Position numbers and translations under genes: made by a program. The notes below the pieces were generated by a model, which saw only the letters and a list, made by a program, of their open reading frames with translations, did not search any database and was not told the origin of the DNA. A stretch of 64,000 bases of DNA, taken from Pardosa pseudoannulata. Lineage: Eukaryota > Arthropoda > Arachnida > Araneae > Lycosidae. The DNA is taken from the NCBI GenBank assembly GCA_032207245.1, contig CM063508.1, positions 118,396,083 to 118,460,082 on the forward strand, written 5' to 3'. Shown here in pieces: positions 27,682 through 40,189 of the stretch; within the stretch, counting starts at the first letter, position 1, and each line of letters starts with the position of its first letter.

Positions 27682-30600
27682 GTAAGTAGAGTTTTAAGAA
27701 ACAATATTTAGTAATTTAAAATATACTAATAAATATATTTGAATTAAGTGGTACTACTGAAAAATAGGGTGCCCTTGGCGAATTTGGTGAAACCATTGGC
27801 GATGTTTACTAAAACACAAAGGTATTTCATCCGAACAACAGTGTATCTCTTGCTATTTGGGCGACTTTAATAGAGCAATTTGTCGCAACGTCGCGGACTA
27901 CTATAATGCCCTTCCATTCATTTTCATGTTTACAACAACCAATAGACAAACAATAAACTGCCCTTCCGTTTGAAACTAAAGCCAGAATTGTCATAAACTT
28001 GAGATGTGTCCTACTGCGTGAAATCGCCTTATGGACGTGGATTGCGCCATTGTAATAGAATTATTTACATTTTCTTAATTAACCAAAACCACTGAGAAAG
28101 CGGGCGTTTACATTTATGGGTAATTAATCCCTTAACAGTTTACAAAACCAACAGCTCCAAATTATTAAAAATTAGCCATAGTGAATCTTTAATGGTTCAT
28201 TATATCTAATATTTTTAAGCATTACGAGCATTTAATATATAAGAAATGGGTTCCACAAGAAAAGATGGATACAAATATAATATAAAGGAAAATATAGATA
28301 CAGACTGTTTGGACACGGTGAGATCAGGAGAAAATGTTAGGCTACCATGCTCAAAGCGTTATCGCTAAGTTGGCGAGGGCACCCAGTTCTTCAGTCAAGC
28401 CGAATTAAGCTTAAATTAATTAATCAAAATGGATGAAAACAGTAATATGTATAGAAGTCCTTTTTCTTAGTTTAGTTATAAATGTATTTCTATATTATCA
28501 ACTCACTCATAAACGATGCTTTAAATTCAATACACTGAATATGTTATTTATTCTTTATATTTTGAAGTATAATTGTAAAATATTTTGACTCCAATATTTC
28601 CCCTTTACATTTTGTGATTGATTACTATAGTTACTAGTTGTGATTATTATATTATGTTTTCTAAAAGTTTGCGTTTCAAAAAATGGCAACATTATTATTT
28701 TTTTTTAACTTTTTGAAAGTTTAGAATTTTTTTCTGAAGTTGATGTTATGTAAAAACGGCGTTTATTTGTCGGTAAAAGAAATTTTTTATTTAAAGTGAA
28801 AAGAGAGTGATTTGTTTTAACAATAATTATAAAATGAATAACTGTAGAACAGCGTACATTATCAGCAACACTTATAAAAGAAGGATGTGAAATTATTTTT
28901 TATAACAGTCGATAGTCTGCTAAAATGCTGAATAAATAAATGAGTTATAGATTCCATCTTTTCTCTAAATTTATGCACTACAAATGAAAATAAAAAATTA
29001 TAAGATGTATTGATTATACTCTATAATAACGGTACCTTTGATATGAAATAATACTAGATTAATAAAGTGGTAAACTGTGAACCTATAATATTTGACCAAA
29101 ATTTATTTTCAGTTTCTTTTTATTTATTTATTTTATTTTATGTGTCGTCTACCTGCAATGGGAAATTAGTACAGGAACAAAATTAAACGATGAAATCTTA
29201 TGTTAAACTTAAGTTTCCAAGCTACCGTATATCGGCAAATGCTATTTTGTCTTAATATTTGTTAAATATAGTACATAGCTGAGAGATAAAGTTTAGTGCT
29301 CTGTATTGATTTTCTAATTTTAAAGCTGCTCCGTGACTGAAAAAGTTTGAGAACCTCTGTTCCAGAGGGATTATCCAATAATTGTTAGGTATGTAGAATG
29401 TTTTCTGCTTCTGTTATTGCTGTAAGTTGCAGTCACGGGATAATTAATCGATGAATCTGAAGTATTTATATAATATTATAAGATGATAACAAAATATGAA
29501 ATATTTACATTTTCGCAAGGAAGCGGAGGGCAGCACAAAATTCCTTTGAGAGCCACAAGTGGCTGTAGGTATGCCTACACTAAGCTAGAAAAACTTCATT
29601 TGCAAATTAAATTTTAGTAGATGAAATTTAGCTTCTAGCAAATAGAAAATAGCTTATCGTAGGTAGAAAAATGGCTTCCAGCAGATAGAAAAATAGCTTC
29701 TAGAGATGAAATGTGAGAGAATATCCAAGGCCGAAAATGGGTCTTTCGGTGCTCGTTGTAAAAATATAGCTTGTGCCTCTACCACCAAATATAGCAGGAA
29801 AATATATATAACCATGTTTTCTCTATATATAATATATTCAGAATGAACTCACAAATAAAAAACTAATAACATTATACTTACACAAGTATGTTCTCGCATC
29901 CATGCTTTTGTACCTTAATATTTTATATATTACATATAAAGGTAAGATATTTTCCACATTATTTTACTAGATTTATTATCCGCGAATAATTCGATTACAT
30001 TTCATCGTAGTTCACGATGTCTGCGTTTTCTTCACCAATGCACAGTCTAGTCATATTCTCTACTTGTTCCTTTCCCAACAAGGAGCGTAGACATGATTTT
30101 ATCATCCCTTTCAACTGGATGAAAAAAAAAATGTTCCCAGGAAACTCATAACAAGATGGCATAGACAGATTCTCAATGCAGTTAATAAATTTGGATGCAT
30201 AACCTTTAGTTCTAGCAAATGAATTCCTTCAAAAATTTCTCTATATATTTCCCGCGTTTTATGATTATTGGAATCTATTATGATATGTATGAATGTAGAT
30301 TTCCACACCTACTTTTTTAACATTTCTAATTTAGTGTCTTTTAACTCTACTGTTAAATTAGAATTATGGAAATTTGAAAGTTTTTGTTGTACCTATGTGC
30401 GGGCGAATTATCCACGTTCGGATTTCCATCACGGAGCGCCTTTAACTAGCCTTTTGTGCACAGTGTGGCGCCCCTACGACTAATGCTCCCATTGCAAATA
30501 CCTCCTACTCTGAGAATACATTACTGATTTCGGAAAAGAATCCATTTATTCTCGTAACCATTGATAAGAACGTGGAGAGTGCTCTTAAGCGCTAAGTTAT

Positions 30601-32889
30601 GTTAAAGTATCGAGAGAGGGTGTATCATACAGAAACATAAACCCTTTGACAGTTTCATTTTTTTCCAGAATTCGGTCAAAAAACATGTCACATTTTTTTA
30701 TTGCATATTTTGTTTAAGTAAAGATATGTTATTAAAATTAACATTTCTAATATTTTTAAGCATTTATTACAACTTTTTTTCTTTCTACGAAAGCATCATA
30801 GAACTGAAGTTTACCTTTAGTCTCATCGATATCCAAGTTAATTTTTGAAATTCCAGTGAAAGCAAATCTAGGAGACGGATCCGAAGGATTATCACAATTG
30901 ATTTCAAAAAATTGTCTTGCTTAACTGATTCCATCTGTACTACTATCAGAGTCACTACTATCCGGGTCATCTAGTAAACTTTCGCTACTATCATTTACAG
31001 ATAATTCAGTTTCTGATTCCGAGTCATAGTTCGAATCACAAGAAATTAGCTCCCTAAGCTCTGAATTATCCATTATTTAAAAGTAAAAATATATTATTCA
31101 ACTGTTACATCAATAAAATTATCAGGCGGTTAGTAAAGTATAACCAGAAAGCTATACACTGAAAGATAACAATTCGTCTTCTGATACAAAACATGCGAAA
31201 AACCCCGCGCTTTTGAACTAATCAGAGTAGAAAATACAATAAACTGTAAACTATCATTTACTGGACATCTATACGAATAATTTGTTACTAAAAGTGGAAA
31301 AAATACGGCCGAAACAGTGCAAGCGAAATAGAAATCAGATTGCCCGAAAGCTGTGCTCGCACGGCGTACGGGCAAAAGAGGGAAGGGGTTAAGCCGGTTT
31401 AAGAACTCAACCAAACGGTTCTGAATGATTTTTTGAGATTTACACAGTTGTTTTTAGCAACAATAAGCCTCCTCATTGTAGAAAATAATTTTCATGGTAC
31501 TACGTATAACAAAATTATGCGAGTAAATTGATATTTGCACGACCGTCTTCTGGTTTTGAATGGCTTCGGGAACCCTGAGGGTGATGCAACAGAAAGCACT
31601 TTTTATACTTATTAATCCATGTTATCTTCTTAATTCTCTTAGAGCTAAACTCTTTGCTTTATAAAACTTGAAGTAACGCATTTTTCTTCACTCAAACAGG
31701 TTCAATTATCAATGACATTTCATCTCCTGATATTGAAATTTCTAAAGGAGGAATAGAAAAGGCAAGTCAATACCTCCAAAATTCCGTGAAGGCGAACGGA
31801 GAAATGACACCTGATGAAGATGGCATTATGACTGTGTACAGTAGATCGTCGTTGAATAAAAAAGCCTTGGAAGAACCGCGGCAGGATTTCCCTAGAATGA
31901 ACCCAGGTAGATTTTTATATCCATTATTTTTGCGAAAAAAAAAAAAAAGGAAAATTGCTGAATATTTGCATACATACAATTACAATTCATTATTACGATC
32001 AATCAAATAAAAAATCGTAGAATAGTAAAAAATAATAGAATTTTAAAACATACAACAAAATATGGAACATTGTATAGTTCAACATAAGTTAATCCTAAAG
32101 AATCCTAAGATTAACTTCGACAGACGATGGCCAAATAAGTAGAAAGATACTATTCAATACCAAGTTTATGGATTCGAATACTGTTGCTGCAATAAATAAT
32201 ATAGATGCTGTTTCGCTTTCAGCAGTAGGTTCCAGTCTACTGATTCTTGAGTAGTAAAAAGTTGAGCCTAGAGCTAAAACCGAGCAAAGCCGAATAAATA
32301 CGGCACTGTCTTCGGTACTGAAGTTAATGGGTTTGAATCCCAACCTTTCCACGGATGTTCGTAGTTGCTTAATTTAAATAATGGATCCTGGTCTGATTAG
32401 CCGAGCGACGGACGAATGGGCAATACATTGCTTTTCGGTAACGGTATTCGTAGGTTCGAATCCAAATGTTCGTAACCACTTAAAATCAACTCTAAGCAAT
32501 AAATTATGGTCTAATTATCCCCCAGTTCTATAACATTAACAGCAACAGCCCCGATCTAGTCAACCTTCGTATTGCAAAAATCATCAATTTTAGCTACCTA
32601 AATTTAAATTGAAGCAAGCAACAAGAGGATTTCAATTTTACCAACATCCATATGTATTTCAAGTCAAAATTAAAACCCTTTTTTCCGTAACCTAGATAAT
32701 GAGCACAGAATCTTAGCTGGTTTTTGTGTGAATCTTAATGATAATGCAAGCAGCCATGTATTCAGATAAAATTTTGGTAGAGTTTAATGAATTTGAGTTT
32801 GGAAATTTAAGCCATAAATAGTAAACCCATTCCTCTCCTTTTATTTCAGAAGAATTTATGGCCACAGTTGAACAAGATGCAAAAGAGAG
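27615..32889 (+). CDS. TTC12: TTC12-like dynein assembly factor, N-terminal three exons
   Basis: TTC12 is a cytoplasmic TPR/armadillo protein needed to assemble axonemal dynein arms. Exons 27615-27681, 31700-31906 and 32850-32889 join in frame at AG/GT sites and give about 104 codons. The start reads MNRKRDDKQDEFELFLSKVK. The middle reads VGSIINDISS and VYSRSSLNKKALEE, and the third exon reads EEFMATVEQDAKER. These match the N-terminal leader of vertebrate TTC12 (FLKNVDEIS, CRTTLNKT, FLASVEKDAKER). The TPR exons expected next were not found between 32.9 kb and the converging AMPD gene at 48.7 kb. Reading through the last donor gives YERKNMQKMNIS and a stop, so a short form is possible. No in-frame stop or frameshift is seen in the exons. 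The identity rests on a short leader, so it is good but not certain. Confidence 0.75.
27767..28384. mobile_element. MITE-like element in TTC12 intron 1
   Basis: The ends GGGTGCCCTTGGCGAA and TTGGCGAGGGCACCC are inverted (GGGTGCCCT shared). The interior is more GC-rich than the intron. A clear target duplication was not found, so the class is open. Confidence 0.55.
28385..29590. other. TTC12 intron 1, AT-rich
   Basis: The only sign of an element is a hAT-like right end, aagtttgagaacctctg, at about 29342-29358. No exon was seen. Confidence 0.35.
29595..29712 (+). repeat. Minisatellite of ~23-bp units
   Basis: Four to five imperfect copies of atagaaaaatagcttctagc. They lie inside intron 1. Confidence 0.7.
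30641..31388 (-). mobile_element. piggyBac-type remnant in TTC12 intron 1
   Basis: The right boundary reads CCCCTTCCCTCTTTTGCCC on the minus strand next to TTAA (31389-31392). The left boundary, accctttgac, lacks a clean TTAA and is tentative. A transposase fragment lies inside. Confidence 0.6.
30756..31073 (-). pseudogene. piggyBac transposase N-terminal pseudogene
   Basis: The 106-codon frame starts MDNSELRELISCDSNYDSES, has one in-frame TAA after STDGIS (30921), then continues ARQFFEINCDNP and PRFAFTGISKINLDID. The acidic leader and the PRFxFTG step are typical of piggyBac transposases. The catalytic domain is missing. Confidence 0.65.
31700..31906 (+). CDS. TTC12: TTC12-like exon 2
   Basis: A 207-nt exon (2 nt, 68 codons, 1 nt) after acceptor aaacag. 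It encodes GSIINDISSPDIEISKGGIE and SRSSLNKKALEE. Its base composition is more balanced than the intron around it. Confidence 0.75.
32230..32560 (+). repeat. Two SINE-like copies head to tail in TTC12 intron 2
   Basis: Copy 1 has B-box GGGTTTGAATCCC (32329-32341) then gttcgtagttgctta. Copy 2 starts gccgagcgacggacgaatgg and has GGTTCGAATCC (32453-32463), then ttcgtaaccacttaaaat. Both match the family at 17.4, 23.5 and 62 kb. Confidence 0.7.
32850..32889 (+). CDS. TTC12: TTC12-like exon 3
   Basis: A 40-nt exon after acceptor tttcag encodes EEFMATVEQDAKER, the most diagnostic TTC12 segment seen. The donor is gtatga. The next exon would begin with the last base of an AGN codon. Confidence 0.72.
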
Positions 32890-34220
32890 GTATGAAAGAA
32901 AAAATATGCAAAAAATGAACATATCCTAAAATGAAAATAACTGGGTATAGATTTATAACATATATTATAAATGTAATTTCTAAACCAGATTAAATGTATG
33001 AGTTTAAAAACAACTAACAAAAATTGTGCTTATGTATTTTTTTGTTATAAATATGTCATCAAAATATTTCCTTGGTATAACCAATCAGAAACATAGGTGG
33101 AAGTTTAAATAAAAACAGATGGTTGAATGAACAGTCAATCGAGAAAAGCAAATTATCCATTTTTTTAAATCTAATTTCAAAGAAAGATTTTACTCAATGG
33201 TAAATTTAGATACTTTCTATGTTCAAGATGATTTTTTGTATCTAATAACCCTGAACTTAAAAAAATTCCCAATAGGTTACAACACATTATTTCAAACATG
33301 TAAAAAAATGTTTGGAAATTTTAAAAGATTAAAGGAAAAATTTATGAACAAAACAATGCTTATTTTCTACAAACAAAATATTATATAAATATTAATACAG
33401 TTATAAATTACTTTGCACAAAAAATATCTTTAAAGAATTTGAATTACTATCTTTAGAAAAAGCTACTTCTAGTCTCCCCATTTGTCCATTTTTTTTATCA
33501 TGATTTTTTTCAGTAATAATCCTATGCATCTGATCAAACTATGCATGAAACTTAGATATGGAAATTAAATTTAGTGTCACAATTGGATACAGATTCTGTG
33601 ATAAAATTGAGTTCATTATATGCACAGTTCTAGAATAGTAACTGTAACCAAAACCATTTTTAAAGCTCAGGGTAAATGACACCAATTTTGGAATATGTGA
33701 CAGACCTACAACATGGTGATACAAAGGGTCAAAAAGATGTTTTTAGCTCAAACTTGATGCATATAACATTTCTACCAATGGATGACTTGCATTTAAAGAT
33801 TTCTTAAAACAAACTGTATAACATAATAAAATAGAAAATTCTCTAGGGTTATGTCTAACTGAAATTTAAAAAAAGCACGAGAAATAAATTTAGTTTTAAA
33901 TTATCTCTGAAGAATCACTGAATTCTCTATTTTTGAATGAATATATAAGCATTTAACACAGAGGTGACCAAACTGAAGCCCATTCTGTATTTTTTTCCTT
34001 TTTTGCATGTGATGCAACTTGTAAAAATTTATAATTAAAACAAATATTGCCCTGAATACAGCAAATAAAGTATTTGAATGTTTAACTGATTAATATTTTT
34101 ATAATTATTTATGCACAGTTATTAATATTTGACTGTTATATTGTCAATTTATGAATAATAATATTAATAACATACATATATATATGATACAAATCAAAAT
34201 TATTTAACTTTAATAGTTCC
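32890..34220. other. Sequence after TTC12 exon 3, no exon found
   Basis: AT-rich. The frames at 33197-33388 and 33539-33724 are unrecognised. A hAT-like left end, cagaggtgaccaaactg, lies at about 33959. No TPR-coding exon is visible. Confidence 0.4.
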
Positions 34221-34225
34221 TTAAA

Positions 34226-36812
34226 CATGGTTCGTACACTTTTTTAATGGAAAAAATTAAGCACCATTCAAACTTTTTAAGCACCTCTTATCAGAAACAT
34301 ATCAGATAAAATAATGGTTATTACATTAGGTTCAACAAAAACATGAACAAAAGAGAGTGTGTATAAATGAGAAATCATTGTATTTCATAGGAACAGAAGT
34401 CAAAATTTTGGGGGAAAAAGGAGAAAAAAAAAAGAGGTAGTTGAATAACTATTAAAAATTAATGTTCTGATTTACTTAATACAAAAACAAGTGCCTAAAT
34501 ACAAAATATGAAAGTATCTAAATAACTTTTTATCAATAAAAACAAGTACTTAAGTTTCCTAGTAAAAAAAAATTAAAACATTCAAATCAGATGTTTCTTC
34601 AATTTGCCTAGTTAAAAAAATAAATAAATTCATCAATACAGTTGAACTTTATTATATTAAACTTTGAGGAACCATATTGTTTGTTGGATTTAGCTTAATA
34701 ATTTTTACTAATATAAACAATCACTCGAGTCTCCTAATTAAAAAATGTTGAAAACAGATTCAAATCAGAAGTTTCTCAAATATCCTAATTAAAATAATAA
34801 TAATAATAATAATAATAATATAAATGCGCATTTTAGATATCAAATTTTTAGGAGACATTTCTATACACAAATTTTTAATTTTGTGACAGCAGAATTTCTT
34901 AAATAGCAATAAAATCTATACCTTAATAGTTTGGAAAGATACAATAATTATCATTAGATTTAATTTTAATCAATGTCTAAAAACTCATTTAAATAATATA
35001 TGCACTGTATAAGGCTATTTTTTAAGTGGACAAGTAAAAAAATTTTTTTTAAATAGTAATATTTCGGGACGATGATCGAATAGGACGGGATTTTTTTCGG
35101 TATCTGAGCCAGGGGGTTCGAATTGTACTTTGTACTAACAGATTTGTAATCATTTAGTTTGGTCTGAGAGCGCTAGTGTTTTCTTTTATGTTACCCGACG
35201 GCTAAAGACATCGGAATTTACTACGATTCTGAACAGCTACGAACAAAGAGCGGGATTCGAACCCGTGGCCGCGTCCTACCGATTCAGCTATAGGGCTGAT
35301 TTTTATCGGGATTGCCATTAAAAGTTATGATTTTTTATCAACTTCAATGCACACGCAAAACTTAACCCAAAAAAAAAAAAAAAAGTGCGGATTTTTCAAC
35401 AATAAACTTCTGTGCATATCCAAAATTTCGTAAGTTATTTGCAACAGTGTCATTTTCTCACAGACACTGCCCATAGCAGAAAATTCAGTCAATAAGATAA
35501 AGTACCGTTTGAAATAACTATAGGAGGTATTGGAATCTCAATACTGTTACTGCGATATTAAAAAAATACTGTATATAAAACAGTATTACGATCAGTCTAC
35601 ATGCACGTGAGTTCAGGAGATATCTATAAAGAAAGTACGCAAGTTGTTAAAACATAATTCTACTGTTTGAGTGCCCCATATTATGATCGCACTATTAACT
35701 ATAATGGTCCATTAAAAAATGCGTATTTTCCGGAATTGAAATCCAGACAACGGTTGTTTTTTTTTTTACCAAAAACATAGAATTACGGCTTAGTTGTACT
35801 GTTATAACTAGAACCACACAAGTTCTATATGTTTCATTTATACCGCATCACACGGCTTTTTGACCTTGAAGCACGTGTTGCGAGCATCGACTGGTAACAC
35901 TTTCCTTTGTCAGAACACTTTGTCAGAAAAAAAAATTGTGGACGCGGCAAAAAGAAAACGACAAAAAACTTTCAGATTATCGTCAAAATTTACACATATA
36001 TGAGATAAAAAAAAATAAAAAAGGAAGAAGCCATTTTTTTTTTAAGTTCCGAAAAAATCTGTTTTTTTTAGAATAAACCCACAAAAACATTCGGATCAGA
36101 ATCATCACTGAATTCAATATTCGATATGTCAGTCCATTTTTAAGCGCACAGGCTCGGAATAACGGGGTTTTTTTCCCTCTTGGATTCAGAAACGGGTTAG
36201 ACAGATTTCTCGACACTACAATCGAAAAATTCGGGTACCCCTTTGGTTTTGACACTTTGATCGTTATTTGCTAACTTTCAAACACCTGTACCGCCAATAA
36301 ATAGCCTAAGACTTTTTTTTCGAGGGGGGAGGGAGGTGAATATCCCACAGAAAGAAAATGTTAGAAAAACAATGATGTTATCAAAACATGGGAAAGACCA
36401 TGTGTGTAATCCGTTCCACCATTACGTAATGTTGTAAATGTTGATAAGGAAAAAACGAATAAAAGGAGCGAATGGCCCAAAGAAATAAGGAATAAAAGGC
36501 GGGAATAGCCGAAAAAAAAGGAGGAATGCCGTAAAATAAGGAATAAAGTACAGATTTCTAGAAAAAGGGAAAATGAGGAAAAAAGGAGCGCTGCAGTGTC
36601 TAATTTCATTCACACTGAACGATTAATCCCGAGCGACCTTTTATGATTTTCATAGACGATTTCGAAATATTCAAATAAAAACTGTCGGCAAGAAAAAAAA
36701 AATAAGGACTTTAGGGGAAAATTAAGCACTCTTTAAGCACTTTTTAAGGCCTTAAAAACGCGTTTCGAAATTAAGCAGTTTTTAAGCACTTTTAAGCACC
36801 GTACGAACCTTG
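34226..36812. mobile_element. Non-autonomous DNA transposon, copy 1 (5-bp TSD)
   Basis: The ends are CATGGTTCGTAC and GTACGAACCTTG, inverted with one mismatch over 12 bp, with repeated aattaagcac motifs just inside. The target duplication is TTAAA (34221-34225, 36813-36817). A 5-bp duplication with a CA..TG end suggests a hAT-related (hAT5-type) or similar family; the class is inferred. No transposase frame was seen. A second copy lies at 57495-61019. Confidence 0.85.
35064..35297. repeat. Two opposed tRNA-like modules inside the element
   Basis: On the plus strand gatgatcgaatagg (A-box-like) and GGGTTCGAATTG (35115-35126) resemble the SINE family. On the minus strand, 35297-35241 reads AGCCCTATAGCTGAATCGGT, then CGGGTTCGAATCCCG, a clean T-arm. 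The acceptor stem does not pair and the anticodon arm is missing, so this is not a tRNA gene. Confidence 0.65.
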
Positions 36813-36937
36813 TTAAAAACCTCCCCTCTCCCATTCTAATTCCTTAAAATCTTTTTCCTAGCCTCTAAATCTCTTAATTAAAGGAGTGTCTTCGACTTGA
36901 AATTCTTTCGATACAATTCCAAAGCTTTCTATCCTAC

Positions 36938-37114
36938 AGATGTATTCAACACGTTTTCCAGCTGTCGCTGGCAAATGGCTCCACGTTTATTCCTGATCTT
37001 AACACTTAATTTACTGAGTAAATTTCTTCTACCTTGAGAAAATTCTTTGTCTTCGCTCTTGGGTGCACCTCTATTCGAACAGAGTGATTTTTGTGTCTTT
37101 CTCTCGTCTGTCAT
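36938..37114 (-). CDS. Unrecognised possible first exon
   Basis: The frame begins MTDERKTQKSLCSNRGAPKS and ends RQLENVLNTS at a possible donor gtagga (36937). It is basic and polar and has more balanced codon use than its surroundings. I do not recognise the family, and no downstream exon was identified. It may be a chance frame. Confidence 0.2.
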
Positions 37115-37545
37115 TGACTAGTAAAGATGTCCGTTTTAGCAGCTCAAAAATAAAGTTTTAATTACACTTGTGCCATTCTCTTCAATGTGGCCAGACTGCA
37201 TCGTCGTTATTACTGCTAGCTCACCAGGCTTTTCTTTGCCAAGTAGCCCAGGCAAGTAAAAAGAATAGGGTCTACATAATTATTCTGACTAGAGGAAATA
37301 ATTTGTTACATATATGTGTATGCAATGTGACTGACTGTCAGAATAAAATGCATTTACAAAATAGCCCACAAAGTCTTTGAGGTTAAGCATAACTGATTTC
37401 ACTAATACAATTTTCAATACAGAAAAAGACATTGGCATAAAAAATTTCCTGTACTGTTGTGTGATAATTTTTTTAAAGAAATCTTTAAATTCAAACTATT
37501 CATTGGCAGAAATCTTTTAACATATAGGTTAAGATTAAGCTAAGG

Positions 37546-37854
37546 CAGTGGTTGCCAAATTTATGATGACCCTCAGCTAACATACAGTTTATAAATCTTA
37601 TTGTGAGCTACCAAGAACTTACATTTGTTGGCTACATTGACTGAATGACTAATGTGAAATCATTAGCAATGGTTCCTGTTAGGTGTTGCTTTCTCTACCT
37701 TCCTTTAATAATGTAATGAATTAAAATAATTTTAAAAGTTAAAAATTGGCTATGTGAGTATGATCCTGAAATCTACTGAAAATCTCTCCATGAGTTACTG
37801 GAAACCTTGCTGTGAGCTACTGGTAGATTATGATCAACAGTTTCGCAATCACTG
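37546..37854. mobile_element. hAT-type MITE
   Basis: The ends CAGTGGTTGCCAAA and TTTCGCAATCACTG are typical hAT termini. The flanking 8-mers agctaagg and tggtaggg match at 5 of 8, so the insertion is old. Confidence 0.6.
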
Positions 37855-37893
37855 TGGTAGGGAATTCAATATGGCTTGTATCTAATACTTTAA

Positions 37894-38176
37894 CCCTTTC
37901 AGACCTGATGTACACAATTGTACACATATAATATAAAAATTTCACATATAATATTTTTATTACGTTGGATGGATGTGTACACTTGTACACAAAAAGAAAA
38001 AGCTGTTTTTCTTGAAAAGCTTGTAATCAGGATTTATTTATTTATTTTTCCTTAGATCTATTTACAATAGCCTTTCCCCGTATGGCGAAAGCTGGGTCGG
38101 GTGTAGAAGTTACTTACAATAGCCTAGTTGCAGGCATTTTTTTCAGATCGATTAGCGAAAATCAGGTCTGAAAGGG
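37894..38176. mobile_element. piggyBac-type MITE
   Basis: Perfect 16-bp inverted ends CCCTTTCAGACCTGAT lie next to TTAA on the left (37890-37893) and TCAA on the right (38177-38180), a likely mutated TTAA. The 283-bp interior contains tgtacacaattgtacac and gtgtacacttgtacac palindromes. Confidence 0.75.
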
Positions 38177-40189
38177 TCAAAGAATAAACTTCTATTTAAC
38201 AGACTTCAATAAAAAGTTTAACCCTGATAAAGCGGGAAATAACAGTTCAATCATTATAAAATTATCATTATAAATATATCATTATAAAATTATATATTTA
38301 AATATAGGAAAAACAAATAGTGTGCAGCAAACAATACAAAAACAATGAAGATGTGATTACATTAGTTAGAAAATGTATATGTTAATTTAAGATAAAAAAA
38401 TACTAAAAAAGTCTGGATTATATCAGCATTTTTATTTGGCACATCTAAACAAAACTCTAAAATGAGTTATTTAGATCAACAAATGCATTAAAATAAAATA
38501 ATCATCTTATGTATAACTGCCTCTCAAACAAAGACAAAAAATGCATATAAATGATGAATAAATTGTTAATAACACTATAGAAAAGAAAATCTAAACATGA
38601 AATACACTCATATATCAACTAAAGTATATTACAATTTTTAATACAAGTAAATGATACAACTTTAATATAAAACTAGCATATGCAAGGCTAATCCGGTATA
38701 TAAAATTCAATACATTCTTAACATATCCTAATTTTAAAAATTACAATGATTTTTCATAGTAATCTACAAATTTTAAAAGTTTAAATACACAAATCTAATT
38801 AAATGAAAAACAACCCACACGTTACCTAAACAACAACACATTGATAGTCATTTATAAATTACAAAATCCCTGACACATGGCAGATAAGTCAAATGACAAA
38901 CGTTACAAAAGTATCCTTGAAAAGAAGAAAATGCTTATTTTTGAAAAATCCATATTCTATGACATGATAAATGACAGCTAATAGAAATTACTGCCTCAAC
39001 AATAGCACTTTTTATTGCAAAATATCATAGATAAATAAAATAATTAACAGTTTTAAAAAAAATCCACTTTGAGTAATAATACTACATGCGCATGCAATGA
39101 ATACAACAAGTCCATACATATGTACATTACAAAAAGTGCAAACACGTAATATCACAAAGTTAATAAAGTACTAGAAAATAAAGTAAAATACAAGGTTAAC
39201 AAAAATTAAAATACTTTCATTGGAAAAATCAAACAAAATAAATTTCATGACAATACACTTCAAAAATAAAGAAAATGCGATGTAGAGAAAAATGCAATTG
39301 AAATGATAATTTAGCTTTTATAACTGATAATAGCAATAGAGCTAGCTGATAATAAAAATTAATTTTAAAGTTATTCAGACTTAATATAAAAAAGATTTAA
39401 TTTAATTAAAAATTAGAGGAAATCACAGTTTTTTCCAAATACTTAATAGCATGAGTAAAGCAAAGTTAACTATATTATGAATAAAATATATGAAATTACT
39501 AATATACCAGTAATGAAAGAAGTATTGTTACAGGACTCTAGACAATAATACAGTTAATACAGCCATATACTGTAAAGAAATACAGATATAAAAGATAAGT
39601 ACATATATTTCAAAGCTGAATGACATAGAAAATCGGTAAAGTCATTTAACTTTATATGAAAGAGAAATAAAAAAAGAATACTGGAAAATAATTAAGTACA
39701 TAGATTTTACCTGTTTAAAAAAAAAAGAAGTATGATGCTGAATTGATCACTAGTTTTTGTAAAAAAGAAATAAACTCTGTAATTTAAAATAAAAACTAAA
39801 CAAAAACCATAGCAAAATAAATTTCTAATTAATCACAAAATATCAAAATAATACATATAAAATCCAGCACCTTTATTGCATAGAAGAATTTGCAGAGTCT
39901 CAACTGAAATCAGAAGATATTGCATGAAATGGAAAGGCAGTATTATTTGCAAACAATATTGGTAGAGAATCTGTTGTATTCTAGAATATGAACACAAGCT
40001 ACAGCACCTTTTAGAAATTAGGTTATTGATCTAATTCAATTTTAAGGCTATCAGATATATTAACAGCATCATACGACATTTATTGCAAATGCAAACAAAA
40101 ACTTGACACAAAATGAAATAGTAACTCCCATTTAGCATTCTAAGCTTTAAAAGTAGAAGTAGTCAGTGCTTTAAAATACTCTATAGTAG
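38177..40189. other. AT-rich DNA, nothing recognised
   Basis: Two kilobases of A-rich sequence, with no exon, RNA or clear repeat seen. Confidence 0.4.

Noticed and set aside
35241..35297. tRNA gene on the minus strand
   Set aside because: The acceptor stem does not pair, the anticodon arm is missing, and the same module sits in both copies of a transposon.
36361..36613. Minus-strand hydrophobic frames, also at 60568-60822 in the sister copy
   Set aside because: They come from a purine-rich tract; several registers are open and the two copies differ in frame.
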